64,000 nt of DNA from the NCBI RefSeq assembly GCF_004341625.1, contig NZ_SLZG01000017.1:1-64000 (forward strand). Reading direction: 5' to 3'. A model generated the notes under the pieces. That model made no database searches and was not told the DNA's origin. It saw nothing but the letters and a program-made list of their open reading frames with translations. Every line of letters begins with the position of its first letter. Positions within the stretch are counted from its first letter, which is position 1. Below are positions 43,456-52,548 of this stretch, piece after piece. This DNA comes from Rhizobium sp. BK376. Lineage in GTDB: Bacteria > Pseudomonadota > Alphaproteobacteria > Rhizobiales > Rhizobiaceae. The position numbers were made by a program, and so were the translations under genes.

Positions 43456-43515
43456 ATGAATCTCCTGCCACCGCCGTACGCACGTTTGAGGCCGGGGCTG
43501 TAAAAAGTGGGCTCC

Positions 43516-43540
43516 GGAACTTGTGCCGCCGACGGGAATT
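43516..43540 (+). promoter_or_regulatory. Weak EcfG-like promoter upstream of the receiver gene
   Basis: GGAAC (43516-43520), 16 bases, AATT (43537-43540). Only the TT of the -10 is conserved. Confidence 0.35.
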
Positions 43541-43571
43541 TTGCCGTAGAACTGTAAAATTAGGAAGTAGC

Positions 43572-43925
43572 ATGAAGCCCAAAGTCCTGGTCGTCGAAGA
43601 CGAACCCCTCTTGCTCCTGGCCGCCGTGGATCTGGTCGAAGAAGCCGGGTTCGAGGCGCTTGAGGCAATGAACACCGCGGATGCGGTGCGGATCCTGAAG
43701 ACTGTGCCAGAAGTCTTTATCCGGTTCACCGATATCGACCTGCCGGGCTGGATGGACGGCCTGAAACTCGCCGTCTCCATCCGCGACCGCTGGCCAATGG
43801 AGATCATCGTGGTCTCCGGCATGAAAATGCCGCGCCCAGACAAACTGCCGTCGCGAGGCGTATTTTTCGCCAAACCCTGTGACTCCATTGCTGTCACAAA
43901 AACGCTTGTGGCGATGGCTGCGTAG
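43572..43925 (+). CDS. Single-domain response regulator
   Basis: Receiver of 117 residues from ATG 43572 (AGGAA upstream): VLVVEDEPLLLLAAVD, phospho-acceptor Asp in FTDIDLPGWMDGLKL, Ser in IVVSGMK and Lys in FFAKPCDS. It is close in sequence to the receiver at 7764-8132 (same FTDID...MDGLKLA core), suggesting duplication of a stress-signalling receiver. Followed 10 bases later by the hydrolase gene. Confidence 0.88.
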   Translation: MKPKVLVVEDEPLLLLAAVDLVEEAGFEALEAMNTADAVRILKTVPEVFIRFTDIDLPGWMDGLKLAVSIRDRWPMEIIVVSGMKMPRPDKLPSRGVFFAKPCDSIAVTKTLVAMAA

Positions 43926-43935
43926 GGAGACCAGA

Positions 43936-44511
43936 ATGAGAGGGCCCTGGATCCATCTCTGCATCGACATGCAACGGATCTTTGCAGAGGAAACGCCCTG
44001 GCACGTGCCGTGGATGAAGGAAGTTTGTCCGCAAGTCGAGGAACTTGCAGGGCGCTTCCCGGAGCGCACCATCTTCACCCGGTTCATTACCCCCTCGCGC
44101 TCCAGTGACATGCCCGGCATGTGGCGGGACTATTATGAAAAGTGGTCGCAAATGACGCGCGAGCGTCTAGACCCCCAGATGCTCGATCTTCTGCCCATCC
44201 TGCAACGACTGGTCCCTCCCGCGCGCGTTTTTGACAAGATGACCTATTCGCCGTGGATGGGCGACACGCTTCATGGGATACTTTCGGCCGAGGGCGTCGG
44301 CACCGTGGTTTTGACCGGCGGCGAGACTGACGTCTGCGTTCTATCGGCGGCACTAGGAGCAATTGACCTCGGTTATAGCGTTATCGTTCTTCGTGACGCC
44401 GTCTGTTCCGGCGCCGACGAGACCCATGATGCGTCGCTCGAACTGCTGGGCGACCGTTTTTCGGTGCAGCTCGAACTCCTCATGACAGAGGAATTTTTGC
44501 AATCAGTCTAA
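43936..44511 (+). CDS. Isochorismatase-like cysteine hydrolase
   Basis: Product of 191 residues from ATG 43936. The isochorismatase-fold triad is Asp11 (LCIDMQRIF), Lys101 (VFDKMTYSPW) and Cys134 (GGETDVCVLS). The family includes nicotinamidases, ureidoacrylate hydrolases and isochorismatases; the substrate cannot be chosen from sequence alone. It is probably co-transcribed with the receiver upstream. Confidence 0.87.
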   Translation: MRGPWIHLCIDMQRIFAEETPWHVPWMKEVCPQVEELAGRFPERTIFTRFITPSRSSDMPGMWRDYYEKWSQMTRERLDPQMLDLLPILQRLVPPARVFDKMTYSPWMGDTLHGILSAEGVGTVVLTGGETDVCVLSAALGAIDLGYSVIVLRDAVCSGADETHDASLELLGDRFSVQLELLMTEEFLQSV

Positions 44512-44557
44512 CCCGAATTCGCGTCGAGTTCATGTGGTTCACGCTGCTCGGCGCCGA

Positions 44558-44839
44558 TCATCGGTTATGTTGGCTATCGCTTGAACGGATCATTTCGTCA
44601 GTTTTGGCCTGGAGCGCCCTCAGGTTTAGGTTTTGAGAATGCTCCATCAGAAGCAAGAGGAGCAAAACGACAAGGGTCAGAGCATGTTGTGAGAAGAAAC
44701 CATTTCTGCCGAAAATCAAGCCCGACACCGACCGCGCACCAACCCGCCGCCGACAGGGCAGCTGCCGCGACATCATGACGATGTCGCGCGAGTGCAACGG
44801 CAATCTCTGGATCCGAAGAAATCGTGATCGTCCGGCCAT
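44558..44839 (-). pseudogene. Degenerate low-affinity iron permease-like fragment
   Basis: The last 50 residues in this frame (ALTLVVLLLLLLMEHSQNLN, then RALQAKTDEMIRSSDSQHNR) match the end of the low-affinity iron permease family (hydrophobic helix, QNTQN-like turn, ALQAKLDEIIR). The upstream part fits only in another frame (AAALSAAGWCAVGVGLDFRQ) and there is no proper start. I read this as a decayed permease. The rest of 44512-44958 holds no other supported gene except a promoter at 44896. Confidence 0.45.
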
Positions 44840-44895
44840 GGCGGAGAAATGCGCAGCCTGCCTCCAGGTTCTGCTCTCTTACAACCATGCGAAAG

Positions 44896-44920
44896 GGAAC
44901 AACTTCTCGAAGTCGTGGTT
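44896..44920 (+). promoter_or_regulatory. EcfG-type promoter of the alcohol dehydrogenase gene
   Basis: GGAAC (44896-44900), 16 bases, GGTT (44917-44920), 39 bases ahead of ATG 44959. Confidence 0.6.
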
Positions 44921-44958
44921 TCCGTCGCAGCACGGCATGACGGCCGCGGGAGGAAGAT

Positions 44959-46128
44959 ATGAAAGCATTAACCTGGCACGGCAAGCACGACATTCGATGC
45001 GAAAGCGTTCCTGACCCGCAGATTGAAGAAGGCCGCGACGCGATCATCAAGGTCACCGCCTGTGCAATCTGTGGCTCCGACCTCCATCTGTATAATGGGA
45101 TCATGCCCGATATGCATAGTGGCGACATCATGGGACACGAAACCATGGGCGAGGTTGTCGAGGTCGGCAAGGACAACAAGAAGCTCAAGGTCGGCGACCG
45201 CGTCGTCGTTCCCTTCACCATCTCCTGCGGCGAATGCTTCTTCTGCAAACGCGGATTTTTTTCTGGCTGCGAACGAAGCAATCCCGATCCATCGAAAGCG
45301 AAGAAGCTTTGGGGAAGCTCACCTGCGGGGCTATTCGGCTACACGCATCTGCTCGGCGGCTATAGCGGGGGGCAGGCAGAATATCTGCGCGTGCCCTATG
45401 CCGATGTCGGTCCGATCAAAGTGCCCGAGGGACTGACAGACGAGCAGGTCCTTTTCCTGTCCGACATCTTCCCGACCGGCTACATGGCGGCCGATTTCTG
45501 CAACATCCAGCCGGGTGATACGATCGCCATCTGGGGCTGCGGTCCCGTCGGTCAGATGGCGATCAAGTCCGCGTTCATTCTCGGCGCCGAGCGGGTCATC
45601 GCCATCGATACAGTGCCGGAAAGATTGGCGCTTGCCGAAAGATCCGGAGCCATCACGCTCGACTACATGGACAAGGATATTTATGACCGGATCATGGAGC
45701 TGACCAACGGCCGCGGCGCGGATGCCTGCATCGACGCTGTCGGAACGGAGTCAGACCCATCCGCCAGTTGGGACGCGCGTCTCGATCGCATCAAGGTCGC
45801 GACCTTTATGGGCACCGATCGTCCGCATGTGCTGCGTCAGGCGATCCATTGCTGCCGCAACTTCGGGACTGTCTCGATCGTCGGCGTTTACGGCGGCTTC
45901 CTCGACAAGATTCCCATGGGTTCGGCGATCAACCGCGGCCTTACCTTCAAGATGGCCCAGACGCCGGTGCAGCACTACCTGCCGATCCTGATGGACCGCA
46001 TCCAGAATGGCGAGATCGATCCATCGTTCATCATCACCCACACGGGAAGCCTGGAAGATGGACCGGATCTTTACAAGACGTTTCTTGAGAAAAAGGACGG
46101 CTGCATCAAGGTCGCTCTGAAACCCTGA
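44959..46128 (+). CDS. Zinc-dependent alcohol (formaldehyde-type) dehydrogenase
   Basis: Product of 389 residues behind GGAGGAAGAT. Catalytic zinc ligands are Cys38 (CAICGSDLH) and His60-Glu61 (MGHETMGEV); the structural zinc set is CGECFFCKRGFFSGC. The Rossmann NAD motif is IWGCGPVGQMA. Length and insertions fit the glutathione-independent formaldehyde dehydrogenase-like branch of medium-chain dehydrogenases, common in rhizobial stress clusters. The gene is followed 12 bases later by an SDR. Confidence 0.9.
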   Translation: MKALTWHGKHDIRCESVPDPQIEEGRDAIIKVTACAICGSDLHLYNGIMPDMHSGDIMGHETMGEVVEVGKDNKKLKVGDRVVVPFTISCGECFFCKRGFFSGCERSNPDPSKAKKLWGSSPAGLFGYTHLLGGYSGGQAEYLRVPYADVGPIKVPEGLTDEQVLFLSDIFPTGYMAADFCNIQPGDTIAIWGCGPVGQMAIKSAFILGAERVIAIDTVPERLALAERSGAITLDYMDKDIYDRIMELTNGRGADACIDAVGTESDPSASWDARLDRIKVATFMGTDRPHVLRQAIHCCRNFGTVSIVGVYGGFLDKIPMGSAINRGLTFKMAQTPVQHYLPILMDRIQNGEIDPSFIITHTGSLEDGPDLYKTFLEKKDGCIKVALKP

Positions 46129-46139
46129 GGAAGAGGAGC

Positions 46140-46946
46140 ATGATCATGGGAAGCGCACAACAGAAAACCGGCCTCGCCGTCGTCACCGGCGCCTCGAGTG
46201 GTATCGGTTTTGAACTCGCAAAGATTGCTGCATCGAAGGGTTACGATCTGATCATTGCTGCCGACGAGGAGGAGATCAATGACGCGGCCGCCGAACTCCG
46301 CCGGATGGGAGCAAACGTCGATGCTGTCGTCACGGACCTCTCGACTGTCGAAGGCGTCGATCGGCTTGCCGAAAGCATCGAGGCCGACGGCCGCTCTGTC
46401 GATCTGCTGCTGGCAAATGCCGGGCGCGGGCTGGGCAAGGGCTTCCTCGACCAGGACTTCGCAGAGGCTCGCAAGGTCATCGATACGAACGTCGTCGGTA
46501 CGGTCTATCTGATCCAGCAGATCGGCAACCAGATGCGGGCAAGGGGCGCGGGTAAAATCCTCATCACCGGATCGATCGCCGGGTTCATTCCGGGCAGTTA
46601 TCAAGCCGTCTATAACGGCAGCAAGGCTTTCCTCAACAGCTTCTCGTTTGCCCTTCGCAACGAGCTTCAGGATACCGGCGTGACCGTCTCGTGCCTGATG
46701 CCGGGCCCGACGGACACGCGCTTCTTCGAGCGCGCCAACATGCTGGATACCGACGTCGGCCAGGCCGAGAAGGACGATCCGGCCGACGTTGCCAAGGTCG
46801 GATTCGATGCCATGATGGATGGGGAGGGCGATGTGGTCGCCGGTTGGAAGAACAAATTCCAGGCGGCGATGGCCAACGTCACGCCGGCGTCAGTTCTGGC
46901 GGCTCAGCATGCGAAGATGGCGGCGCCGGGAACGGCAAAGAACTGA
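46140..46946 (+). CDS. Short-chain dehydrogenase/reductase
   Basis: Product of 268 residues: cofactor motif TGASSGIG (16-23), LLLANAGRG, and catalytic Ser145, Tyr158 and Lys162 (ITGSIAG and YNGSK). The classic SDR fold with a C-terminal helix ending AAPGTAKN. ATG 46140 has GAGGAAGAGGAG just before it; a second ATG lies two codons later. It is probably an operon partner of the alcohol dehydrogenase. Confidence 0.92.
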   Translation: MIMGSAQQKTGLAVVTGASSGIGFELAKIAASKGYDLIIAADEEEINDAAAELRRMGANVDAVVTDLSTVEGVDRLAESIEADGRSVDLLLANAGRGLGKGFLDQDFAEARKVIDTNVVGTVYLIQQIGNQMRARGAGKILITGSIAGFIPGSYQAVYNGSKAFLNSFSFALRNELQDTGVTVSCLMPGPTDTRFFERANMLDTDVGQAEKDDPADVAKVGFDAMMDGEGDVVAGWKNKFQAAMANVTPASVLAAQHAKMAAPGTAKN

Positions 46947-47288
46947 GCAGACACCACTGCTCGGCTTCGGGAGGTCTGGTGCTATTGAGGGCCCCACCTG
47001 AGTGAGGCTCTCCTCTGCTTTCGCTAGTACTACATTCCTCGGAAGATTGTAATCGCCATTGCGAATCCCCATATGCGGGACTTGCTGAGCAAACCCTAGG
47101 GTTTGACTGCAGAGTTTGCCTGCGGCAGCAAACGCTTACCCTCCATGTTTTGTGACGGGCGAATCCCAATCAAATTGATGCCAGCCGACTGGCCGGCTAA
47201 GGAAACCCATTGAAAAAAATAAACATCGCTTCCGCGCCCGCGGCGGCGAAGCCGCGCGAGCGCGATGAGGCCGTTACTCGACCGACTA
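46947..47288. other. Intergenic stretch before the IS5-family element
   Basis: I see no supported gene, RNA or clear promoter in these 342 bases. The composition is less GC-rich than the flanking operon, and the stretch may be remnants of earlier insertions. Confidence 0.35.
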
Positions 47289-48125
47289 GGTTCAGGACCC
47301 ATTAAATAGCTTGCGCACGCGCGATGGCTTTGATTCATTTGGATCGAAAGGAGCCAGCGATGAGTGATTTGCTGTTGTTGTCGGAAGCCCAGATGCGGCG
47401 GATCGAGCCGTATTTTCCGCTGTCCCACGGCGTCCCGCGCGTTGATGATCGGCTGATCTTGAGTGGTATCATTTTCGTCCTGCGCAACGGACTGCGGTGG
47501 CGCGACGCGCCCAGGGAATATGGCCCGCACAAGACGATCTACAACCGTTTCATCCGCTGGAGCAGGCTCGGCGTATTCAACCGGATTTTGGCCGAATTGA
47601 CCGCCAAACGGGGCAAGCCCGAGCAATTGATGATCGATGCCACCCATTTGAAAGCCCATCGCACCGCAGCCAGCCTGCTAAAAAAGGGGATGTTCCCCGA
47701 CGTATCGGACGCACCAAGGGCGGCTTGAACTCCAAACTGCATGCTGTCTGCGATGGTCATGGTCGACCTTTGATCTTGCTTTTGAGCGAAGGGCAGATGA
47801 GCGATTATAAAGGTGCTGCGAAGATGCTCCACGCCTTTCCCAAGGCCAGGACCCTGCTGGCCGATAAGGGCTATGATGCAGACTGGTTTCGAGACGCGCT
47901 GGCGGAGCGTAAGATATCTGTCTGCATTCCATCACGGGCAAATCGGAAGGTGGCGATCCCACACGATCCAGTGCTCTACAAAAAGCGCCACAAGATCGAA
48001 AACATGTTCGCCAGACTCAAGGACTGGCGCAGAATTCACACCCGATATGATCGATGCGCCCACACCTTCTTCTCCGCGATATGTATCGCAGCAGCCGTCA
48101 TATTCTGGCTTTGATTTAACGAGTC
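47289..48125 (+). mobile_element. IS5-family (IS427-like) insertion sequence, right end damaged
   Basis: The left end reads GGTTCAGGACCCATTAAAT from 47289. The right end ATTTAACGAGTC (to 48125) matches its complement only for the inner 12 bases (two mismatches), after which pairing is lost. The outer right terminus therefore seems replaced by the IS110 element that follows. Boundaries are approximate. Confidence 0.6.
47360..48114 (+). CDS. IS5-family transposase made by programmed frameshift (orfA/orfB)
   Basis: OrfA runs 47360-47728 (MSDLLLLSEAQMRRIEPYFP opening, catalytic Asp in LMIDATHLKAHR). OrfB continues in another frame to 48114 (GLNSKLHAVCDGHGRPL, second Asp in LLADKGYD, Glu in IENMFARLKDWRRI). 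The switch point is a slippery A6 run (47680-47685) followed at once by a GGGGA-TGT-TCCCC hairpin (47686-47698), the normal arrangement for ribosomal frameshifting in this IS group. The coding parts look intact. Confidence 0.88.
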
Positions 48126-48209
48126 ATCGGGTAATTTGTGGCTGCCTCCCTCGGACCTGAAAGATGGGTCACACTTCTGGCTATCGAAAGCTGAAGGAAG
48201 GACGCAGCC

Positions 48210-49075
48210 ATGACGTATTACGCCGGACTGGACCTGTCGATGGAAACCACGCAGGTCTGCATTGTGGACGAAACTGGTAAGAAGGTCGCCTCGATGAAGG
48301 TCGAGAGCAGTCCCGATATGATCGCAAATGCATTACGCGACGTCGGCGGCGTCGAACGAGCTGTCATAGAAACCGGACGTATGTCGCCGGCGATATGCCA
48401 TGGTTTGCGTGCTCTGGATATTCCGATTGTCTGCATCGATGCCCGGCAGGCACATCAAAGCCTAAAAGCATTGAAGGCGAATAAGACCGATCCACATGAC
48501 GCCGCCGGTCTGGCCCAAGTGGCCAGAACCGGGTTCTACAAGGAGGTGCATGTTAAATCCCCCGCCGCGCATGGCGTGCGGAGCATCATTACGACACGCA
48601 ACCACCTGGTCGAAGCCCGGGTACGGCTCGACAACATGATCCGTGGTCTGTGCGCGACCTTCGGCTTCAAACCCGGCCCTGGTCAGGGCAAGGCGTTTAT
48701 CGACCGAGTGATGGCGGCAGCAAAGATACCAAGTCTCGGCCAGAGCATTACCGCGCTGCTTGCAGTGAGAACAGGCCTGACGGCGCAGATCAAGGAGATG
48801 GATCGGGTTTTACGTGAGCTCGCTCATCGATCGCAATCTTGCCGGCAACTCATGAGCATCCCCGGTGTCGGTGTGCAAACGTCTGCTGCTTTTGTCGCTG
48901 CCGTTGATGAAGTCGGCCGCTTCCGACAATCACGCACTGCCGGTGCCTACTTTGGCCTCGTCCCCAAACGTCATCAATCAGGAGAAATCGATTGGACGGG
49001 GCGGATCACCAAACAAGGTGACAGCACGGTGCGGAAACTCCTCTACGAAGCGGCCAACTCGATCCTCACACGCAG
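48210..49075 (+). pseudogene. IS110-family transposase, 3' end cut by the Tni transposon
   Basis: 288 residues of a DEDD transposase: AGLDLSMETTQVCIV (Asp), VIETGRMSP (Glu), NKTDPHDAAGL (two Asp), and the C-terminal transposase_20 helix-hairpin SIPGVGVQTSAAFVAAV with GLVPKRHQSGEIDWTG. At NSILTRS the gene ends abruptly at 49075 where the TGTCG terminus of another transposon begins; the last about 40-50 residues, with the conserved Ser region, are lost. The remaining frame runs to 49166 with unrelated residues. Confidence 0.9.
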
Positions 49076-49172
49076 TGTCGTTTTGCACTTAAATGTAAGA
49101 ATGCGGCCGTTCCTTTCTTGGTTGGCATTTAATTTGAGATTCCGCGGGCTGGGAGTCTCAGATTAAATGCAA
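49076..49172. repeat. Left-end repeats of the Tni transposon
   Basis: Three related sites: TTTTGCACTTAA at the tip (49080-49091), TTGGCATTTAATTTGAGATT (49122-49141), and GTCTCAGATTAAATGCAA in the opposite orientation (49155-49172), the last overlapping the end of tniQ. The shared core is TTKGCANTTAATTTGAGA, probably TniA binding sites. Confidence 0.65.
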
Positions 49173-50021
49173 CTGCGAAGCCGTCCGCGACTGGCGCCCG
49201 CAGTCCACCATCTCTTCTATGGCGTTGCCGAAGCGGGCTTTATTCTCACCCATCAGATGGCCACGCAGCATAGAAAGCATCTCCGGCCCGGCTCGCTGGA
49301 CGATGGCCACACCCGCCAAAAGAGCTGGCCGCAAGTGCAGCTGCAAAATCGGACTTGCTGGGGTCGGAAGTTCCCTAGTTTGCATCTTTAGAACGTCATC
49401 GAGATCGGGAATAATGACGCCGAGCACTCTGTAGCTTGACGGTTCGTAGCGATCGGGGAACGGCTTTGGAACGCGCCGCATCAGCAGGAGGCGGGCAATC
49501 TCACTTGGCGATAACCAGTTTCGGATACCATGCTCGGCCTCGTCGTGAAGCATCCCTTCACCTATCAGCGCAGGACGGCGATAGCCGCTGAAAGGAGAGG
49601 GGCAGTCACGCCCGCCAATGGATTGAAGGCGACCTCCGCAAAGCGGGCAGGTGATCCGCCAGCCGAGAAGCTGGCTTCGAAGAACGATGTGCGACCCGTC
49701 GACAATTCGTAGACAGCTGCTGCATAATTGCCGAGGCTCGCCGGCAATCAGCCGCCGCGACGATTGCGGAATATTCGTGAAAGTCATGCGGCGGACAGTG
49801 ACCGGATTGACTGAGAACATAGAGGCGATGCGGTCGACCTGACCTTCGGTGAGATCTAAATCGGCCGTGCGCAATGACAGCACCTCCGGAAGGCAATGCC
49901 GAAGCATGGCCAAGGGAGAGATGGCGTAAAATGCGGCGTGCCGAATGATCCACGACGACAGAAGTTCATCGGTGCAGGGAGGGAACCTTACCGGCAATTG
50001 CCGTGCGTATATCCCCGTCAT
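49158..50021 (-). CDS. tniQ: TniQ-family target-selection protein
   Basis: Product of 287 residues. The N-terminal TniQ domain (LPVRFPPCTDELLSSWIIRH, AAFYAISPLAML) is followed by a zinc-finger region with CSSCLRIVDG and CPLCGGRLQS. TniQ proteins relate to TnsD and help choose the insertion target. The start overlaps tniB by 4 bases. The stop lies only 82 bases from the element's left tip. Confidence 0.88.
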   Translation of the reverse strand: MTGIYARQLPVRFPPCTDELLSSWIIRHAAFYAISPLAMLRHCLPEVLSLRTADLDLTEGQVDRIASMFSVNPVTVRRMTFTNIPQSSRRLIAGEPRQLCSSCLRIVDGSHIVLRSQLLGWRITCPLCGGRLQSIGGRDCPSPFSGYRRPALIGEGMLHDEAEHGIRNWLSPSEIARLLLMRRVPKPFPDRYEPSSYRVLGVIIPDLDDVLKMQTRELPTPASPILQLHLRPALLAGVAIVQRAGPEMLSMLRGHLMGENKARFGNAIEEMVDCGRQSRTASQLHLI

Positions 50022-50893
50022 GCGAACGCTGCTTCGGCGTCAAATTCCGGCTCCCACTTTTCAATGGCTTCATCGGTAATGCGCTCGCTTCCGCTTTCGA
50101 TTGCCTCGATCGCCACGGAGTTGATCATGTGGAAGATGTTGGCAGTGATACCCTCGGTAATCTGCAATATCCGTCGCAATGATTTTGCGGTCAAAACGGA
50201 TGGGTGACGCAATGGCGTATTGCGCAGCATCAAGGCGACCAAGATTTCGAACTGCTCATTTGCAGCCCAGCGGCTCAGTGTGAACTGTTCGAAGCGGCGC
50301 GCCAGTTGTACATCGCCACCAATGGCCTCACGGGCGTCATTGACCCCGACGAGCGAGATCTGAAGGCGGTTGCTCAGAAAACGCAGCGTATTGAGGACGA
50401 TCCGTTGCTCGCGATATGTTCCAGCGAGGATGTTATGCACCTCGTCGATTACCAGCACTTGCACGCCGATCGCTTCCATGATGCGCAACGCAGCTTGCTC
50501 CATTTGTGCGATATCGGCGCGCGGCCGCTGCGGTGCGCCGAGGAGGGTCAGAAGTTCAGCATAGAATCGTCTTTCGCCAGGCCGACTGGTCATCTCCATC
50601 GCGAGAACAGGCGTCTTCAACCTGCCGGTGAGCGCATCGAAGCTTGGCGGATGCTGGTCACGGAAACGCTTCATGATCATTGTTTTGCCCATTCCGCTGT
50701 CGCCGTATATGGCGATGGAAGGCATTCGCGTTCCGCGTGGATGGTCTACCAAGAAGTTGAGGCGATCGAGTACCTGCTTGGCACGTGGATAGACGAGCCA
50801 GCGACGTGATCTTATCGCGCGGACGCGCTGCTTGCCCGCTTCGCCGAGCAGTGCCGCGGCGTTTGCAGTCAGGTGGGAGGTTTCTGTGTTCAT
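50018..50893 (-). CDS. tniB: TniB AAA+ ATPase
   Basis: Product of 291 residues with Walker A YGDSGMGKTMIMKRF, Walker B VLVIDEVHNIL, and the sensor region ISLVGVNDAREAI of the TniB/TnsC/MuB group. It binds ATP and DNA and activates the TniA transposase at the target. It lies 6 bases after tniA and overlaps tniQ. Confidence 0.93.
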   Translation of the reverse strand: MNTETSHLTANAAALLGEAGKQRVRAIRSRRWLVYPRAKQVLDRLNFLVDHPRGTRMPSIAIYGDSGMGKTMIMKRFRDQHPPSFDALTGRLKTPVLAMEMTSRPGERRFYAELLTLLGAPQRPRADIAQMEQAALRIMEAIGVQVLVIDEVHNILAGTYREQRIVLNTLRFLSNRLQISLVGVNDAREAIGGDVQLARRFEQFTLSRWAANEQFEILVALMLRNTPLRHPSVLTAKSLRRILQITEGITANIFHMINSVAIEAIESGSERITDEAIEKWEPEFDAEAAFA

Positions 50894-50899
50894 TCTCGC

Positions 50900-52516
50900 T
50901 CACTCCGTGTCCTCGTCAAAAGCCACAGGTTTGCTGGAGTCGATACCCCGAAGCGAGCCCCAACCGCCGTCATCCACCTTCGTCTTTGTGCTGGCAGGGC
51001 GGCCTCGTCGTGCGGACGCTGTCGCCTTCACTGCCGCATCCACCAGTTTTCGCCGTTCAATGGCTGTGCTAACGATAGTGCGCGAGTTGACCTCTCGCCG
51101 CCCTTTCGCCAGCAGCGTACGCCTTGCAGCCAATGCTTCGTGCAGCGTTACCGAGGCTAGGGTGAGATCGGCGTAGCGAGCTTCCACGAAGCTGCCCGAA
51201 GGCCGCCGCACGAAGACTCGGGACATATCCCTTGGGTCGTATTTGACGAGCAGTCGGCGATCCGTCCTCCCGACGTCGGCACTCAGGGCTGCCGACCAAT
51301 AGCGCAGTCCAAACAGATGGATCCCGGTTGGCTGCAATCTGCGCTCTTGCTCGGGCAGGAATGTCAGCCAAAAACGCATGCGGTTCTGCGGCAATCGGAG
51401 TGGAATTTGACCTTCGTGCTCGCGCCAGACTGCGATTGGCGGGCGGCCTAGACTCCTGTGAATCGACTGATGATAGGTGCCGACAATGTCGAGAGTGATG
51501 TATCGCTCAAGTTCCCGCAAAGTCAAAGCTGAATGCCGCTTGGAGTCGTATTCGCCAAGCTCCTGCGGATTGCTGAAAGTCGTGCCCGGTAGCAAGTGGA
51601 GTTTTCCCATCTGGGTGCCGATCAACCGTTCGATATGGCCGCCGAAGCGCGGTTCACCAGGCGGTCGCCAATCGATGGCGATGCCGGCGTCCTCACACCC
51701 CCTCTTGAAAGCACGGCTCCTGAAGTCGCTGCCGTTATCGACATGCAATGTCTCTGGGAGTCCGGCGACGGGCCACGGTTCGATGATCTCGCGCTCCCGT
51801 AACCAAGGTGATTTGTCAAAGACGGAATGTAGCAAACATAAGCTGGTCGAGAGCCGGGAAGGAGCCTCCATTGTGAGGTAAAACCCAGTCACCATCCGGC
51901 TGCAAACGTCCATCGCCAGAGTTAGCCAAGGCCTACCGAGTGGCAGACGCGTTTCCTCGTCGACGACAAAGATATCTGCTTTGGTATGATCGACTTGGAC
52001 GATCTGAAGTGGACGGGAGGCAGTGAGCATTCCTGGAACAGCAGTTGTTCGCTTGACGACTTCGGTTTCGCCCCGTCGTTTGGCGCGCTTCTGCAGGTCG
52101 ATGTCCTCGAGACGATTTTCAATCGTCCGGCGATGTGGCGGCTTGAGCCCGGCCGATATGCAGCCCGTTTGTACATCCCGAACCAGTTGAGAGATGCTGG
52201 AGCGGTTCTTATTCAGGTAATATCGGTTGATAGTGGTGCGAATGATTTCTTCTCGCTTGTCGTCGAGCACTCGGCTGCCGTCCGGCCGGCCGGGTTTACG
52301 CTCCACCAGCGACATTGCGGTTCCCCCATCTCGAAATAGCTTGATAAGACGGAATGCGGTTGCCCGACTAACTTCGAGTTCGCCGGCCAGCTGCACCATA
52401 TCCCCGGCTGCCACCTTGCCACATCGACGCATCAGAAATTCTCGAATCGCCTCGGCTCGTCGACACGCCTCATCCCAAAGCGCTTCGTCAATCTCGTCGG
52501 GCAATGGATCGTTCAT
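50900..52516 (-). CDS. tniA: TniA transposase (Mu/retroviral integrase type)
   Basis: Product of 538 residues from the Met at 52516; an in-frame Met at 52525 is possible. N-terminal helix-turn-helix domains (MVQLAGELEVSRATAFRLIK) bind the end repeats. The DDE catalytic core has Asp in VQVDHTKADIFVVD, Asp in LHVDNGSDFRS and Glu in GGHIERLIGTQMG. A Mu-transposase C-terminal beta-barrel follows (RYWSAALSADVGRTDRRLLV). It cuts the transposon ends and joins them to target DNA. Confidence 0.94.
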   Translation of the reverse strand: MNDPLPDEIDEALWDEACRRAEAIREFLMRRCGKVAAGDMVQLAGELEVSRATAFRLIKLFRDGGTAMSLVERKPGRPDGSRVLDDKREEIIRTTINRYYLNKNRSSISQLVRDVQTGCISAGLKPPHRRTIENRLEDIDLQKRAKRRGETEVVKRTTAVPGMLTASRPLQIVQVDHTKADIFVVDEETRLPLGRPWLTLAMDVCSRMVTGFYLTMEAPSRLSTSLCLLHSVFDKSPWLREREIIEPWPVAGLPETLHVDNGSDFRSRAFKRGCEDAGIAIDWRPPGEPRFGGHIERLIGTQMGKLHLLPGTTFSNPQELGEYDSKRHSALTLRELERYITLDIVGTYHQSIHRSLGRPPIAVWREHEGQIPLRLPQNRMRFWLTFLPEQERRLQPTGIHLFGLRYWSAALSADVGRTDRRLLVKYDPRDMSRVFVRRPSGSFVEARYADLTLASVTLHEALAARRTLLAKGRREVNSRTIVSTAIERRKLVDAAVKATASARRGRPASTKTKVDDGGWGSLRGIDSSKPVAFDEDTE

Positions 52517-52548
52517 CAGAAACACCGTCTATTTCGTCGACGGTTGAA

